A stretch of DNA of 64,000 bases from NCBI RefSeq assembly GCF_003946145.1, contig NZ_RHOC01000011.1:1-64000 (forward strand), in the 5' to 3' direction. Below, piece after piece: positions 16,136 to 23,620 of this stretch. The translations under genes were made by a program, and so were the position numbers. The notes under the pieces were generated by a model. That model saw nothing but the letters and a program-made list of their open reading frames with translations. It had not been told where the DNA came from and did no database searches. This stretch comes from Levilactobacillus huananensis (GTDB taxonomy: Bacteria; Bacillota; Bacilli; Lactobacillales; Lactobacillaceae). Numbering within the stretch: position 1 is the stretch's first letter; the number at the start of each line of letters is the position of its first letter.

Positions 16136-17776
16136 ATGTCGGCAAGGGATAACACGGAAAGTCAAACCGCTAGCGCGCAAGATCAAATGGTTGCGGGATC
16201 GGCGTGGATGACTGCGGGAAGCATCTTTTCAAGAATTCTCGGGGCAGTCTATATTATTCCGTGGAACATCTGGTTCGGTGCCTTTTATCTTCAAGGTAAC
16301 GCACTATATGGTAAGGGATACAATATTTATAGTTTTTTCCTGATTGCGGCGATTGCGGGGGTTCCCTCGGCCATTGCGAAACAGGTCGCCCACTACAACG
16401 CCCTCAACGAGTATGGGGTCAGTGTACGACTCTACAAACGAGGACTTGAGATTGCCATTGCTACAGGGCTTGGCATTGCCGCGCTGATGTATTTTGGCGC
16501 ACCATTGTTTACCGGTGGTGATGAGCATTTGATTCCGGTATTGCATTCCTTGTCCTGGGCGATTCTGATTATTCCCACGATGAGTCTGACACGGGGGTAC
16601 TTCCAAGGCTTTCAACAGATGGCACCATCCGCAATTTCTCAATTTGTGGAACAACTGATTCGAGTTGCTTATATGTTATTGACGGCCTTCGTCATCATGC
16701 GCGTCATGAAGGGAAATTGGGTCACAGCCGTGTCGCAATCGACTTTTGCCGCCGCAGTTGGGGCCTTAGGTGGTCTGCTGATCTTAGGTGTGTACTACTG
16801 GCGTCGTCGACGGGAATTTCAGGACTTGGTGGCCAACAGCAATAATGAGTTGGTTGTCCCAGCTTCTCAATTGTACCGTGAGATCATCACCCAAGCCGTA
16901 CCATTCGTAGTTTTGGGAGCCGGGATTACGATCTTTCAATTGATTGATCAATATACCTTTGCGCCCATCATGCACATGGCGGGAAATTATTCGGCAGAAC
17001 ACTTGAATGATCTCTTCGCACTCTTCGGCGTTAATGCGAACAAACTAATTATGATTACCATTTCGTTGGCTTCGGCCTTGGCTGTTACCGTTGTGCCGCT
17101 ACTCTCGGAAGCCTATACGCGTGGCAATAAACGTGAGATTTCCGGTCAATTGACCAATGCCTTTCTGATGTTTGAATTCGTCATGTTACCCAGTGCTTTG
17201 GGGATGGCAGCCGTCTCACGGCCTTTGAATATCATCTTCTATGGGCCAACACAAGAAAAATTAGCGTCATCCATTTTGGCTTTCTCGTCCTACCTATCGA
17301 TCTTGTTGGGGTTGTACACGGTGGTGGCAGCCTTAATGCAAGGCATTTCACAGAACAAACGTGCGGTTCGATACTTTGCAGTGGGAACGGCCGTGAAGTT
17401 CATTGTTCAATGGCCACTGGTTTACTTCCTGGGAGCCTTTGGTCCACTAGTGGCAACGGGGATTGGATTATTTGTCACCTGCTACCTGATTATTCACTCT
17501 CTTGACGTGCAATTCGGGATTAACTACGCTCAAATTGCCAAACGAACTAATGGTATCTTGATGGCGGCTTTGGGAACCTTTGCCTTAGCACGTGTGATTA
17601 CGTTGATTGGTGGCTTAATGGGTAGTGAAAGCCGAACCGTTAATTTCTTAATTACGATCGTAGCTGCACTGGTCGGGGGCTACTTTTACGTCTATGTGGT
17701 CTTGAAGAGCCGTCTAGCAGATGATATCCTAGGATCACGAGTTGCCGGGCTACGGCGCCGGTTACACATTCACTAG
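16136..17776 (+). CDS. MOP-superfamily polysaccharide/lipid II flippase-type protein (YtgP-like)
   Basis: A 546-residue protein with about 14 membrane helices and the conserved N-terminal GSAWMTAGSIFSRILGAVY segment of the MviN/YtgP/SpoVB group. YtgP of B. subtilis and its Staphylococcus relatives transport lipid-linked cell wall precursors across the membrane. The ATG at 16136 has AGTAGGG seven bases upstream; a TTG 18 bases earlier is less likely. It is followed after 12 bases by the RsuA-like gene, the same order as ytgP and its pseudouridine synthase neighbour in Bacillus. Confidence 0.9.
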   Translation: MSARDNTESQTASAQDQMVAGSAWMTAGSIFSRILGAVYIIPWNIWFGAFYLQGNALYGKGYNIYSFFLIAAIAGVPSAIAKQVAHYNALNEYGVSVRLYKRGLEIAIATGLGIAALMYFGAPLFTGGDEHLIPVLHSLSWAILIIPTMSLTRGYFQGFQQMAPSAISQFVEQLIRVAYMLLTAFVIMRVMKGNWVTAVSQSTFAAAVGALGGLLILGVYYWRRRREFQDLVANSNNELVVPASQLYREIITQAVPFVVLGAGITIFQLIDQYTFAPIMHMAGNYSAEHLNDLFALFGVNANKLIMITISLASALAVTVVPLLSEAYTRGNKREISGQLTNAFLMFEFVMLPSALGMAAVSRPLNIIFYGPTQEKLASSILAFSSYLSILLGLYTVVAALMQGISQNKRAVRYFAVGTAVKFIVQWPLVYFLGAFGPLVATGIGLFVTCYLIIHSLDVQFGINYAQIAKRTNGILMAALGTFALARVITLIGGLMGSESRTVNFLITIVAALVGGYFYVYVVLKSRLADDILGSRVAGLRRRLHIH

Positions 17777-17788
17777 GGAGGCAATACG

Positions 17789-18478
17789 ATGAGGATTGAC
17801 CAATACCTAACGGATTTTCATCAAGGTACGCGACGTCAGGTTTTTCGTCTGTTACGTCAGGGCCGCGTCACCGTTAATCAAGCGGCGATTGATTCGCCAC
17901 TGACGACGGTCACGGACCGGGACGACGTGCGGGTGGATGGTCGGCCGGTTACGGGCCGACAACCGAGTTATCTGGTGGTTAACAAGCCGGTCGGCGTCCA
18001 ACTGAGTCTGGACACAACGGCACCACATAGTTTAGGCGGTCTTTTAAATGCTTTAGATCGTGAACAGGCTTTAAAAGCCTTGCCTGATTTACCTAAGGAA
18101 GCCGCGGGCTTGGTGATTGTCAGTGATGATGACCACTTTCTAAAAGACGTGGCCGACCAAGACTGGTTGAGCACGTTACGTGTTCGTTTGACAGGGATCG
18201 TATCTGAGCTACCTGTGTTAGATAACGATTTGACATTTGAAGAGGTAGCGTTGATGCCTGACAAGATTCATCAGGTGACGACCCTTCTGGCACGAACCCG
18301 TGATTTAGAGGTTGGTGTGCCAACATTGGCTAATCTGAATGGCGTCGATGGACCAGTCAGTCGTGTGGCGTTTGGACCGTTACGACTCCCTATTGATCTC
18401 TCGGTATCTTCCTATCGGGGCTTGTATCCCGATGAGGTCGATAATCTTATGGGATTATTGGTTAGCGAGAATGATTAA
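17789..18478 (+). CDS. RsuA-like pseudouridine synthase homologue lacking the catalytic aspartate
   Basis: The 229-residue protein has an N-terminal S4 RNA-binding domain (1-55) and the RsuA-type fold beginning YLVVNKPVG (61-69). The family's catalytic motif GRLDxxTxGLL reads PDLPKEAAGLV at 99-109, so proline 102 stands where the catalytic aspartate belongs. The C-terminal QVRRM-type motif is also changed (KIHQVTTLL). The protein probably still binds RNA but is unlikely to make pseudouridine (inference). It follows the flippase gene by 12 bases and ends at a terminator. Reading frame and length are intact, so it is not an obvious pseudogene. Confidence 0.85.
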   Translation: MRIDQYLTDFHQGTRRQVFRLLRQGRVTVNQAAIDSPLTTVTDRDDVRVDGRPVTGRQPSYLVVNKPVGVQLSLDTTAPHSLGGLLNALDREQALKALPDLPKEAAGLVIVSDDDHFLKDVADQDWLSTLRVRLTGIVSELPVLDNDLTFEEVALMPDKIHQVTTLLARTRDLEVGVPTLANLNGVDGPVSRVAFGPLRLPIDLSVSSYRGLYPDEVDNLMGLLVSEND

Positions 18479-18507
18479 GTTTTTGATTGTATAAAGAGAT
18501 CAACACG

Positions 18508-18548
18508 ATAGGCAATTCTTAGAACTTATTCCAGGATTGCCTATTTTT
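18508..18548 (+). terminator. Terminator of the flippase/RsuA-like operon
   Basis: ATAGGCAATTCTT pairs with AGGATTGCCTAT (one irregularity), followed by TTTTT. Confidence 0.87.
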
Positions 18549-18587
18549 CTTATGGTCTCTGTCAAATTTGTAAATTAAAATTGACCT

Positions 18588-18628
18588 TAAAAAACACGAG
18601 GCTAGGACAACTGTCCTGGCCTCGTGTT
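18588..18628 (-). terminator. nnrD terminator
   Basis: AACACGAGGCTAGGACA pairs with TGTCCTGGCCTCGTGTT, with AAAAAA on the left; the minus-strand RNA therefore ends in a U run. It is about 100 bases after the nnrD stop. Confidence 0.85.
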
Positions 18629-18729
18629 GGTCGTCAAGCTTAGATTACCGAAGTGTGTGGAATGCGGACAACATCATTTAACCGCAATAGGTAATGTCCA
18701 ATAGCGATTACTTTTCTTTCATTCTCGTT

Positions 18730-19557
18730 TTATTTTGCCTCATGGCTTTTCATAAATCGTGGAATTTCGGTAATGATTTGGTGGGGTAATACGACATACT
18801 GCGTTGTAGCGAGCTCTTCCGCAATTGCACTATGACTGTAAACCGCAGCGAGAACGGCATCGGTCGGGTTACTGAACTGAGCCAGGAATCCGCCGACCAT
18901 GCCGGCAAGGGTATCTCCCATGCCGCCGGTTGCTTGGGCTGGTGTTCCCAAGGGGTTTTCATAAACGCCAGCAGGCGTGTAGATTTGAGTGTGATGGGAT
19001 TTAACAACTACCGTGGCTTTCAGCTCAGCTACAGCTGCCTGGTTATTGATCACTGTTTGCTCGGCGATAGCTAAACCGCTCAACCGTTGCCATTCCATCT
19101 GATGGGGTGTCATCACGAGATGTGCGTCTGGTAAGGCAAGGTGATGGCTAGCAATCAGGGTGAGTGCGGAGCCGTCGACCACTACTGTTTGCTCAGAATG
19201 AATGGCACTAAAAGTGGCGTTTAAGGCCATTAAGCTAGCCTCATCGGTTCCGAGACCGGGGCCGACCACAACGACATCGGCGGTGCTTACCAGGTCTCTG
19301 AGCTGATGGAGATTTCCGAGGTCAGCAAACATGGCCTCGGGTAGCCGGGCATGCAGGCTCGACTGATTACTGGCATCGGTGACCGTAGTGACGAGGCCGG
19401 CCCCAGAGTAGACGGCTGCGGCACTGGCCATGATGATGGCCCCACCGAAATTGGGATTGCCGCCGACTAAGGTCACACGGCCATAGGTGCCCTTATGGCT
19501 TTCCGCCGGTCGTTGACGAATGGTGCGGGTTAAAATGCTTTGCGATAACGTTTCCAT
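18730..19557 (-). CDS. nnrD: ADP/ATP-dependent NAD(P)H-hydrate dehydratase
   Basis: A 275-residue ribokinase-like protein of the YjeF C-terminal (NnrD) family: HKGTYGRVTLVGGN near 21-34, VVGPGLGTD near 97-105 and the ATP-binding GMGDTLAGMVGG near 222-233. It repairs hydrated NADH and NADPH. The YjeF N-terminal epimerase domain found in some fusions is absent, so an epimerase would be elsewhere. The ATG has AGGAGG upstream. It is a single-gene unit. Confidence 0.93.
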   Translation of the reverse strand: METLSQSILTRTIRQRPAESHKGTYGRVTLVGGNPNFGGAIIMASAAAVYSGAGLVTTVTDASNQSSLHARLPEAMFADLGNLHQLRDLVSTADVVVVGPGLGTDEASLMALNATFSAIHSEQTVVVDGSALTLIASHHLALPDAHLVMTPHQMEWQRLSGLAIAEQTVINNQAAVAELKATVVVKSHHTQIYTPAGVYENPLGTPAQATGGMGDTLAGMVGGFLAQFSNPTDAVLAAVYSHSAIAEELATTQYVVLPHQIITEIPRFMKSHEAK

Positions 19558-19618
19558 GTGAAAGCCTCCTGACAGATGTTCTCGCTTTCAGTATAGCATT
19601 TTACTAGGGGAAAACGGC

Positions 19619-19646
19619 TTACAATTGGCGATGGGTATGCTAGAAT
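19619..19646 (+). promoter_or_regulatory. Candidate pepV promoter
   Basis: TTACAA (19619-19624), a 16-base spacer, then TAGAAT (19641-19646) preceded by TGC, an extended -10. Confidence 0.5.
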
Positions 19647-19702
19647 TGACGGTAAGTAAAGTTGGACGATGAGGTCCGAATAAATTATAGGGAGGTCCAA
19701 TC

Positions 19703-21103
19703 ATGGCAATTGATTGGCAACAATTATCTGCAAAGTACCGTGACGCCTACATTGCTGACTTAACCACGTTAGTCGGTATTGACAGCGCTCGCGATGATTC
19801 TAAAGCGACTGAAGACTATCCATTAGGCCCCGGCCCAGCTAAGGCTTTAAATGCTTTTTTAGGCTTGGCCCAACGCGATGGCTTTGAGGTTAAGAACCTC
19901 GATAACCTGGTCGGGTATGTGGAATATGGTGAGGGCGATGACACCTTGGCTATTTTGGGTCACGCCGATGCAATGCCTGCTGGTAAAGGCTGGCATACCG
20001 ATCCCTTCACATTGACGGCTAAGGATGGTAACTTATATGGTCGTGGAACCTCTGATGATAAAGGCCCTTCATTAGCTGCTTATTATGGACTAAAGATGTT
20101 AAAGGACGCGGGCATTATGCCTAAGATCAAGATTCGCTTTATCATCGGAACCGATGAGGAAAGCGACTGGACGGGGATGAACCATTACCTCGATCTTGAA
20201 CCAGCGCCAACGATGGGTTTCTCACCTGATGCTGAGTTCCCATTAATTAATGGTGAAAAAGGGAATGTGACCTTCGAGAATCACTTTGAAGGCAGTAATT
20301 CAGGTGACTTCACTCTGACCGAATTCGATGCTGGTCTTAGAGAAAACATGGTGCCACGAGATGCCGAAGCAACTGTTGAAACTGCTGATAACGAACAACT
20401 GGTAACGGACTTCACGGCCTTCCTCGATGAAGCACCAGTGACCGGAGATGTTAATGTTGACGGTTCCGGGATTCACTTCCACGTGATCGGTAAGGCCGCT
20501 CATGGGATGGAACCTAAAAACGGGATCAATGCCGGAACTTACCTGGCTAGCTTCTTAACCAGCTACGCCTTTGGTGGAGATGCCGCCGACTTTCTGAGCC
20601 TATTGGCTAACGAACTTCATGATGATTCACGCGCTAACAAGTTAGGTATTGCCTTCACGGATAAAGTGATGGGTGACCTGACCATGAACGTGGGGATTAT
20701 GCAGTTCACTGCCGGCAAGGGTGGCCTAATCAACACCAACTTCCGTTACCCAACCGGAACCGGCGCTGCTCAGATCTTAGCGGGCTTGCAACAGGCCACG
20801 GCAACGATGAATGTTTCTGTTGAACAGGGGAAAGAAATGGTGCCACATTACGTGGACCCAGATGATCCAATTGTGAAGACCTTGATGAACGTTTATCGCG
20901 AACAGACCGGTGACAACGACGCCCAACCAGAAGTCGTTGGGGGCGGAACTTATGGTCGGCTGATGAAGCGTGGCGTCGCCTTTGGGGCTCTCTTCCCCGG
21001 CACGCAAGACACAATGCACCAGGCCGATGAATTTCAACCAGAAGCTGATTTGTTGAAGGCCATGGCCATTTACGGGCAAGCCATCTATGAATTAACGAAG
21101 TAG
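19703..21103 (+). CDS. pepV: Dipeptidase PepV (M20 family)
   Basis: A 466-residue dizinc aminopeptidase. Metal and catalytic positions are visible as GHADAMP (H at about 92), GRGTSDDKGP (about 113-122), TDEES (about 149-153), SPDAEFP and the late HQADE. It cleaves dipeptides, including beta-Ala and D-Ala-containing ones, in the cytoplasm and feeds amino acids to an auxotrophic cell. The ATG follows GGGAGG. The universal stress gene starts 32 bases after it and is probably on the same transcript. Confidence 0.95.
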   Translation: MAIDWQQLSAKYRDAYIADLTTLVGIDSARDDSKATEDYPLGPGPAKALNAFLGLAQRDGFEVKNLDNLVGYVEYGEGDDTLAILGHADAMPAGKGWHTDPFTLTAKDGNLYGRGTSDDKGPSLAAYYGLKMLKDAGIMPKIKIRFIIGTDEESDWTGMNHYLDLEPAPTMGFSPDAEFPLINGEKGNVTFENHFEGSNSGDFTLTEFDAGLRENMVPRDAEATVETADNEQLVTDFTAFLDEAPVTGDVNVDGSGIHFHVIGKAAHGMEPKNGINAGTYLASFLTSYAFGGDAADFLSLLANELHDDSRANKLGIAFTDKVMGDLTMNVGIMQFTAGKGGLINTNFRYPTGTGAAQILAGLQQATATMNVSVEQGKEMVPHYVDPDDPIVKTLMNVYREQTGDNDAQPEVVGGGTYGRLMKRGVAFGALFPGTQDTMHQADEFQPEADLLKAMAIYGQAIYELTK

Positions 21104-21135
21104 TGAGTCCAGCGGCCCACAAAGGAGTGGTACAG

Positions 21136-21624
21136 ATGACCAAACGTTATGAGCGAATTCTCGTGGGGGTTGACGGTTCCCGTCAATCCAAACGCACGGT
21201 GGAAAAAGCGATTGCCGTTGCGGAACGAAATGATGCCGAATTAATCATCGTCACCATTATGAGTGGGGGCGACTATGTCGGTATTGGACAGAATACGCAA
21301 GTCGGTTTTGGATATGTAGACCAAGAAGTCATGGACGAAGCACGTCAGCAGTGGGAACATACCGTTGATGAGTATCGACAAAAGGCACAGGACGCAGGGG
21401 TAAAGCAGGTTGTGACGTCGGTCTTCTATGGTCACGCCAAGGTTGACTTAGCGAAGACACTTCCTCAGGAATACCAAGCCGATCTGATCATGCTTGGCGC
21501 AACTGGGGCCAATGTGGTGGAACGAATGTTGATGGGCTCCACGGCCAGTTACGTTGTGGCTAATGCCAGCTGTGACGTCTTGATTGTCCGGACAGATATG
21601 CAGAACCACCCCAAAAATAAATAG
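21136..21624 (+). CDS. Universal stress protein (UspA family)
   Basis: A 162-residue UspA-fold protein starting MTKRYERILVGVDGSRQS, with the ATP-binding G-x2-G-x9-G(S/T) pattern visible as GATGANVVERMLMGSTAS near 129. The ATG at 21136 has AAAGGAG upstream; an in-frame GTG at 21103 has none. It probably shares a transcript with pepV and ends at a strong terminator. Confidence 0.92.
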   Translation: MTKRYERILVGVDGSRQSKRTVEKAIAVAERNDAELIIVTIMSGGDYVGIGQNTQVGFGYVDQEVMDEARQQWEHTVDEYRQKAQDAGVKQVVTSVFYGHAKVDLAKTLPQEYQADLIMLGATGANVVERMLMGSTASYVVANASCDVLIVRTDMQNHPKNK

Positions 21625-21664
21625 ACAGATACCTGGTCAATTGGGTATCGATAAGGTTAATTTT

Positions 21665-21702
21665 AGAGAACCCATTCATTTTCGAATGGGTTCTCTTTTT
21701 TT
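21665..21702 (+). terminator. pepV-usp terminator
   Basis: AGAGAACCCATTC pairs perfectly with GAATGGGTTCTCT and is followed by T residues. Confidence 0.94.
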
Positions 21703-21779
21703 GAATCCGTTTTGGCTGTTATCACGAGTTAAAAAACGTGTTAATTAAAAGAGCTGACCGATAAGGCATTAGCGTCAAT

Positions 21780-21821
21780 TAAAAAGGAGGCACAGGATCA
21801 TTACGATCCTGTGCCTCCTTT
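21780..21821 (-). terminator. Terminator of the PepSY-like gene
   Basis: AAGGAGGCACAGGATC pairs perfectly with GATCCTGTGCCTCCTT; on the minus strand a U run follows. Confidence 0.93.
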
Positions 21822-21843
21822 GGGTTAGTTACAAGCTGTTTGC

Positions 21844-22170
21844 TTATAAGCGATGAATGTCGAGGACGCTTCCCGTCTTAGCATCGGCGATGAACTGATA
21901 CTGAACGAGTTGATTATCTTCATAGCGGGTAATACCACCGTAATAAACTTGAGTTTTGACGGCAAACTTTTGGAACGGCACGGCGTGTTTTTCAATCCAG
22001 CTACCCTCAATTGGGGACTCGTGGCGGAACTGGGCTTTGACCTGTTCCAAAATCATATCTGGGTTCAAGTGGAATCCGCCACCAAAGACGCGAGTGATGA
22101 AGATGCCCATTAACCCGCCGATGACTCCGGTGAGACTGAGTTGATACAATTGTCCATTTTTAGCAGTCAT
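21844..22170 (-). CDS. Small membrane-anchored protein, PepSY-like C-terminus
   Basis: A 108-residue protein with one N-terminal helix (about 11-30) and an extracytoplasmic remainder that ends FIADAKTGSVLDIHRL, the typical last strand of PepSY domains. Such domains are thought to bind or inhibit proteases at the cell surface. The ATG has AAGGAGG upstream. It is a single gene between two outward-facing terminators, and is divergent from the thioredoxin gene. Confidence 0.75.
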   Translation of the reverse strand: MTAKNGQLYQLSLTGVIGGLMGIFITRVFGGGFHLNPDMILEQVKAQFRHESPIEGSWIEKHAVPFQKFAVKTQVYYGGITRYEDNQLVQYQFIADAKTGSVLDIHRL

Positions 22171-22293
22171 CCTACCGCCTCCTTAGCAGTTATTGCTGAG
22201 CAATATCATCTGTTTATCTGCCCTTAGTATAGCAATCTTCGTTGGGAAGTTCCCGTAAAAAGGCAAAAATAGTGAAAAATGTTGTGGGCGTGC

Positions 22294-22299
22294 TATAAT
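22294..22299 (+). promoter_or_regulatory. Extended -10 promoter before the thioredoxin-like gene
   Basis: TGCTATAAT gives a consensus -10 with the TG extension about 45 bases before the start. Confidence 0.55.
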
Positions 22300-22344
22300 G
22301 GTGCTTGTGAAAATTTTTAAACTTAAATAAAGGAGTGCTTATTC

Positions 22345-22677
22345 ATGGAACAATTACCTAAAATGTCAGCTGCCGAACTGAAGGACGTCGTTAAAGACGG
22401 TAAGACGATGCTATTCTTCTCCGCTACTTGGTGCCCGGACTGTGCGTTCATCAAACCAGCAATGCCTGCCATTGAAGCTGAATATCCCGACTTTAAGTTT
22501 ATTGCGGTCGACAGAGATGAAAATATTGACCTCGCTGCCGAACTGAATGTCTTTGGTATTCCGAGCTTCATTGCCTATTCTGATGGTGATGAAATTGGTC
22601 GCTTGGTCAACAAAGATCGGAAGACCCAAACTGAAGTAGAAAACTTTATTAATTCGTTAGCGACCAACGCTGACTAA
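22345..22677 (+). CDS. Thioredoxin family protein (YtpP-like)
   Basis: A 110-residue cytoplasmic thioredoxin fold with the active site WCPDC (C30, C33) and the cis-proline segment FGIPSF. The CPDC rather than CGPC dipeptide is that of the YtpP-type subgroup. It likely reduces disulfides or low-molecular-weight thiol mixed disulfides. The ATG follows AAAGGAG. It is followed after 21 bases by ytpR, as in Bacillus, where ytpQ stands between. Confidence 0.9.
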   Translation: MEQLPKMSAAELKDVVKDGKTMLFFSATWCPDCAFIKPAMPAIEAEYPDFKFIAVDRDENIDLAAELNVFGIPSFIAYSDGDEIGRLVNKDRKTQTEVENFINSLATNAD

Positions 22678-22698
22678 ACCGTTGGAAAGGATCCCGAC

Positions 22699-23337
22699 AT
22701 GTTAATTGCTAGTTACAATCCCCACGAGTTAGGGGACACTTTAATTGTTATTGTTGCTCAAGATACACCACAACAGGCCCACACTGTACGTGATGGGATT
22801 GCCAGAATCTATGATCCAGAAACTGAACAAACTTTGGGCTATAATTTCTTGGCCATTTCTAAGGTCTTACCTGATATTTCCGGTAACGGTCAGGTTCATC
22901 TTACGAAAGACGATGTAGCTGCGTTAAACGACGCACTTGAATCTGCTGGGTTTGCCGGCGAGCTGGTGGCAGATACCGATCCTAAGTTTGTGGTTGGCTA
23001 TGTCAAGACGGCAACGCCACACCCGGATTCTGATCATCTGTTAGTGACGGAAACGGTGGTAGACCACGATCAAACGTTAAAGATCGTGAGCGGCTCGCCT
23101 AACATGCAGGCTGACATCAAGGTAGTTGTGGCCAAAGTTGGGGCCATGATGCCGAGTGGCCTAATTATTTGGCCCGGTGCCTTGCGTGGTGTCGAGAGTA
23201 ATGGCATGATCTGTTCCGGACGTGAGTTGAAACTGGCTAACGCCCCTCAACGGCCCGGTGCTTTGATTTTGCCAGACGATTATGTTGTTGGTGACCCCTT
23301 TGATTTTGAACGGGGACAATCAATCTTTAATGCTTAA
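22699..23337 (+). CDS. ytpR: tRNA-binding domain protein YtpR
   Basis: A 212-residue protein with a lineage-specific N-terminal half (about 1-95) and a C-terminal EMAP/Arc1p-like OB-fold tRNA-binding domain (about 98-205): GYVKTATPHPDSDHLLVTE, KIVSGSPN, GVESNGMICSGREL. The same domain forms the N-terminus of PheT, hence its usual description as PheT-like. Its cellular role is unknown. It is co-oriented with the thioredoxin gene upstream and sftA downstream. Confidence 0.92.
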   Translation: MLIASYNPHELGDTLIVIVAQDTPQQAHTVRDGIARIYDPETEQTLGYNFLAISKVLPDISGNGQVHLTKDDVAALNDALESAGFAGELVADTDPKFVVGYVKTATPHPDSDHLLVTETVVDHDQTLKIVSGSPNMQADIKVVVAKVGAMMPSGLIIWPGALRGVESNGMICSGRELKLANAPQRPGALILPDDYVVGDPFDFERGQSIFNA

Positions 23338-23349
23338 GAAACATTACGA

Positions 23350-23384
23350 AAGCGAGTCAGCCCTTGTCGGCGGCCCGCTTTTTT
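23350..23384 (+). terminator. Possible terminator after ytpR
   Basis: An imperfect hairpin with AAGCG against CGCTT at its base, followed by TTTTTT. Confidence 0.55.
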
Positions 23385-23386
23385 GT

Positions 23387-23620
23387 GTACAATAGGGGAG
23401 ATTGACCTTTAGGCAAAGTGATACTGCAACTTAGGGTGTCTGATTAATGATGGTTACGCGCCATTGTTGGCCGAAGGTCATGATTCGTCATGACTAGGAA
23501 TCTTCGATTTAATTAATCGAAGTTAGAGCGGGAATGAGTACAGTAGCCGTCGATTAGGCGGCGTCTCCTCCCAAGGCAAAGAAATTCGGCAAGTGGCAGG
23601 CTTGTCAAGGAGGAAGAAAC
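23387..23620 (+). other. 234-base leader between ytpR and sftA
   Basis: No open frame with a ribosome binding site is seen here. A palindrome CTTCGATT/AATCGAAG lies near 23503-23523, and GCCGTCGATTAGGCGGC forms a second small hairpin near 23549-23565. The spacing is longer than usual in this compact genome, so a promoter or regulatory leader for sftA is likely. Confidence 0.4.

Noticed and set aside
21783-21821. Perfect 16-base inverted repeat as an operator
   Set aside because: It sits just after a stop codon with a U run on the minus strand, which fits a terminator better.
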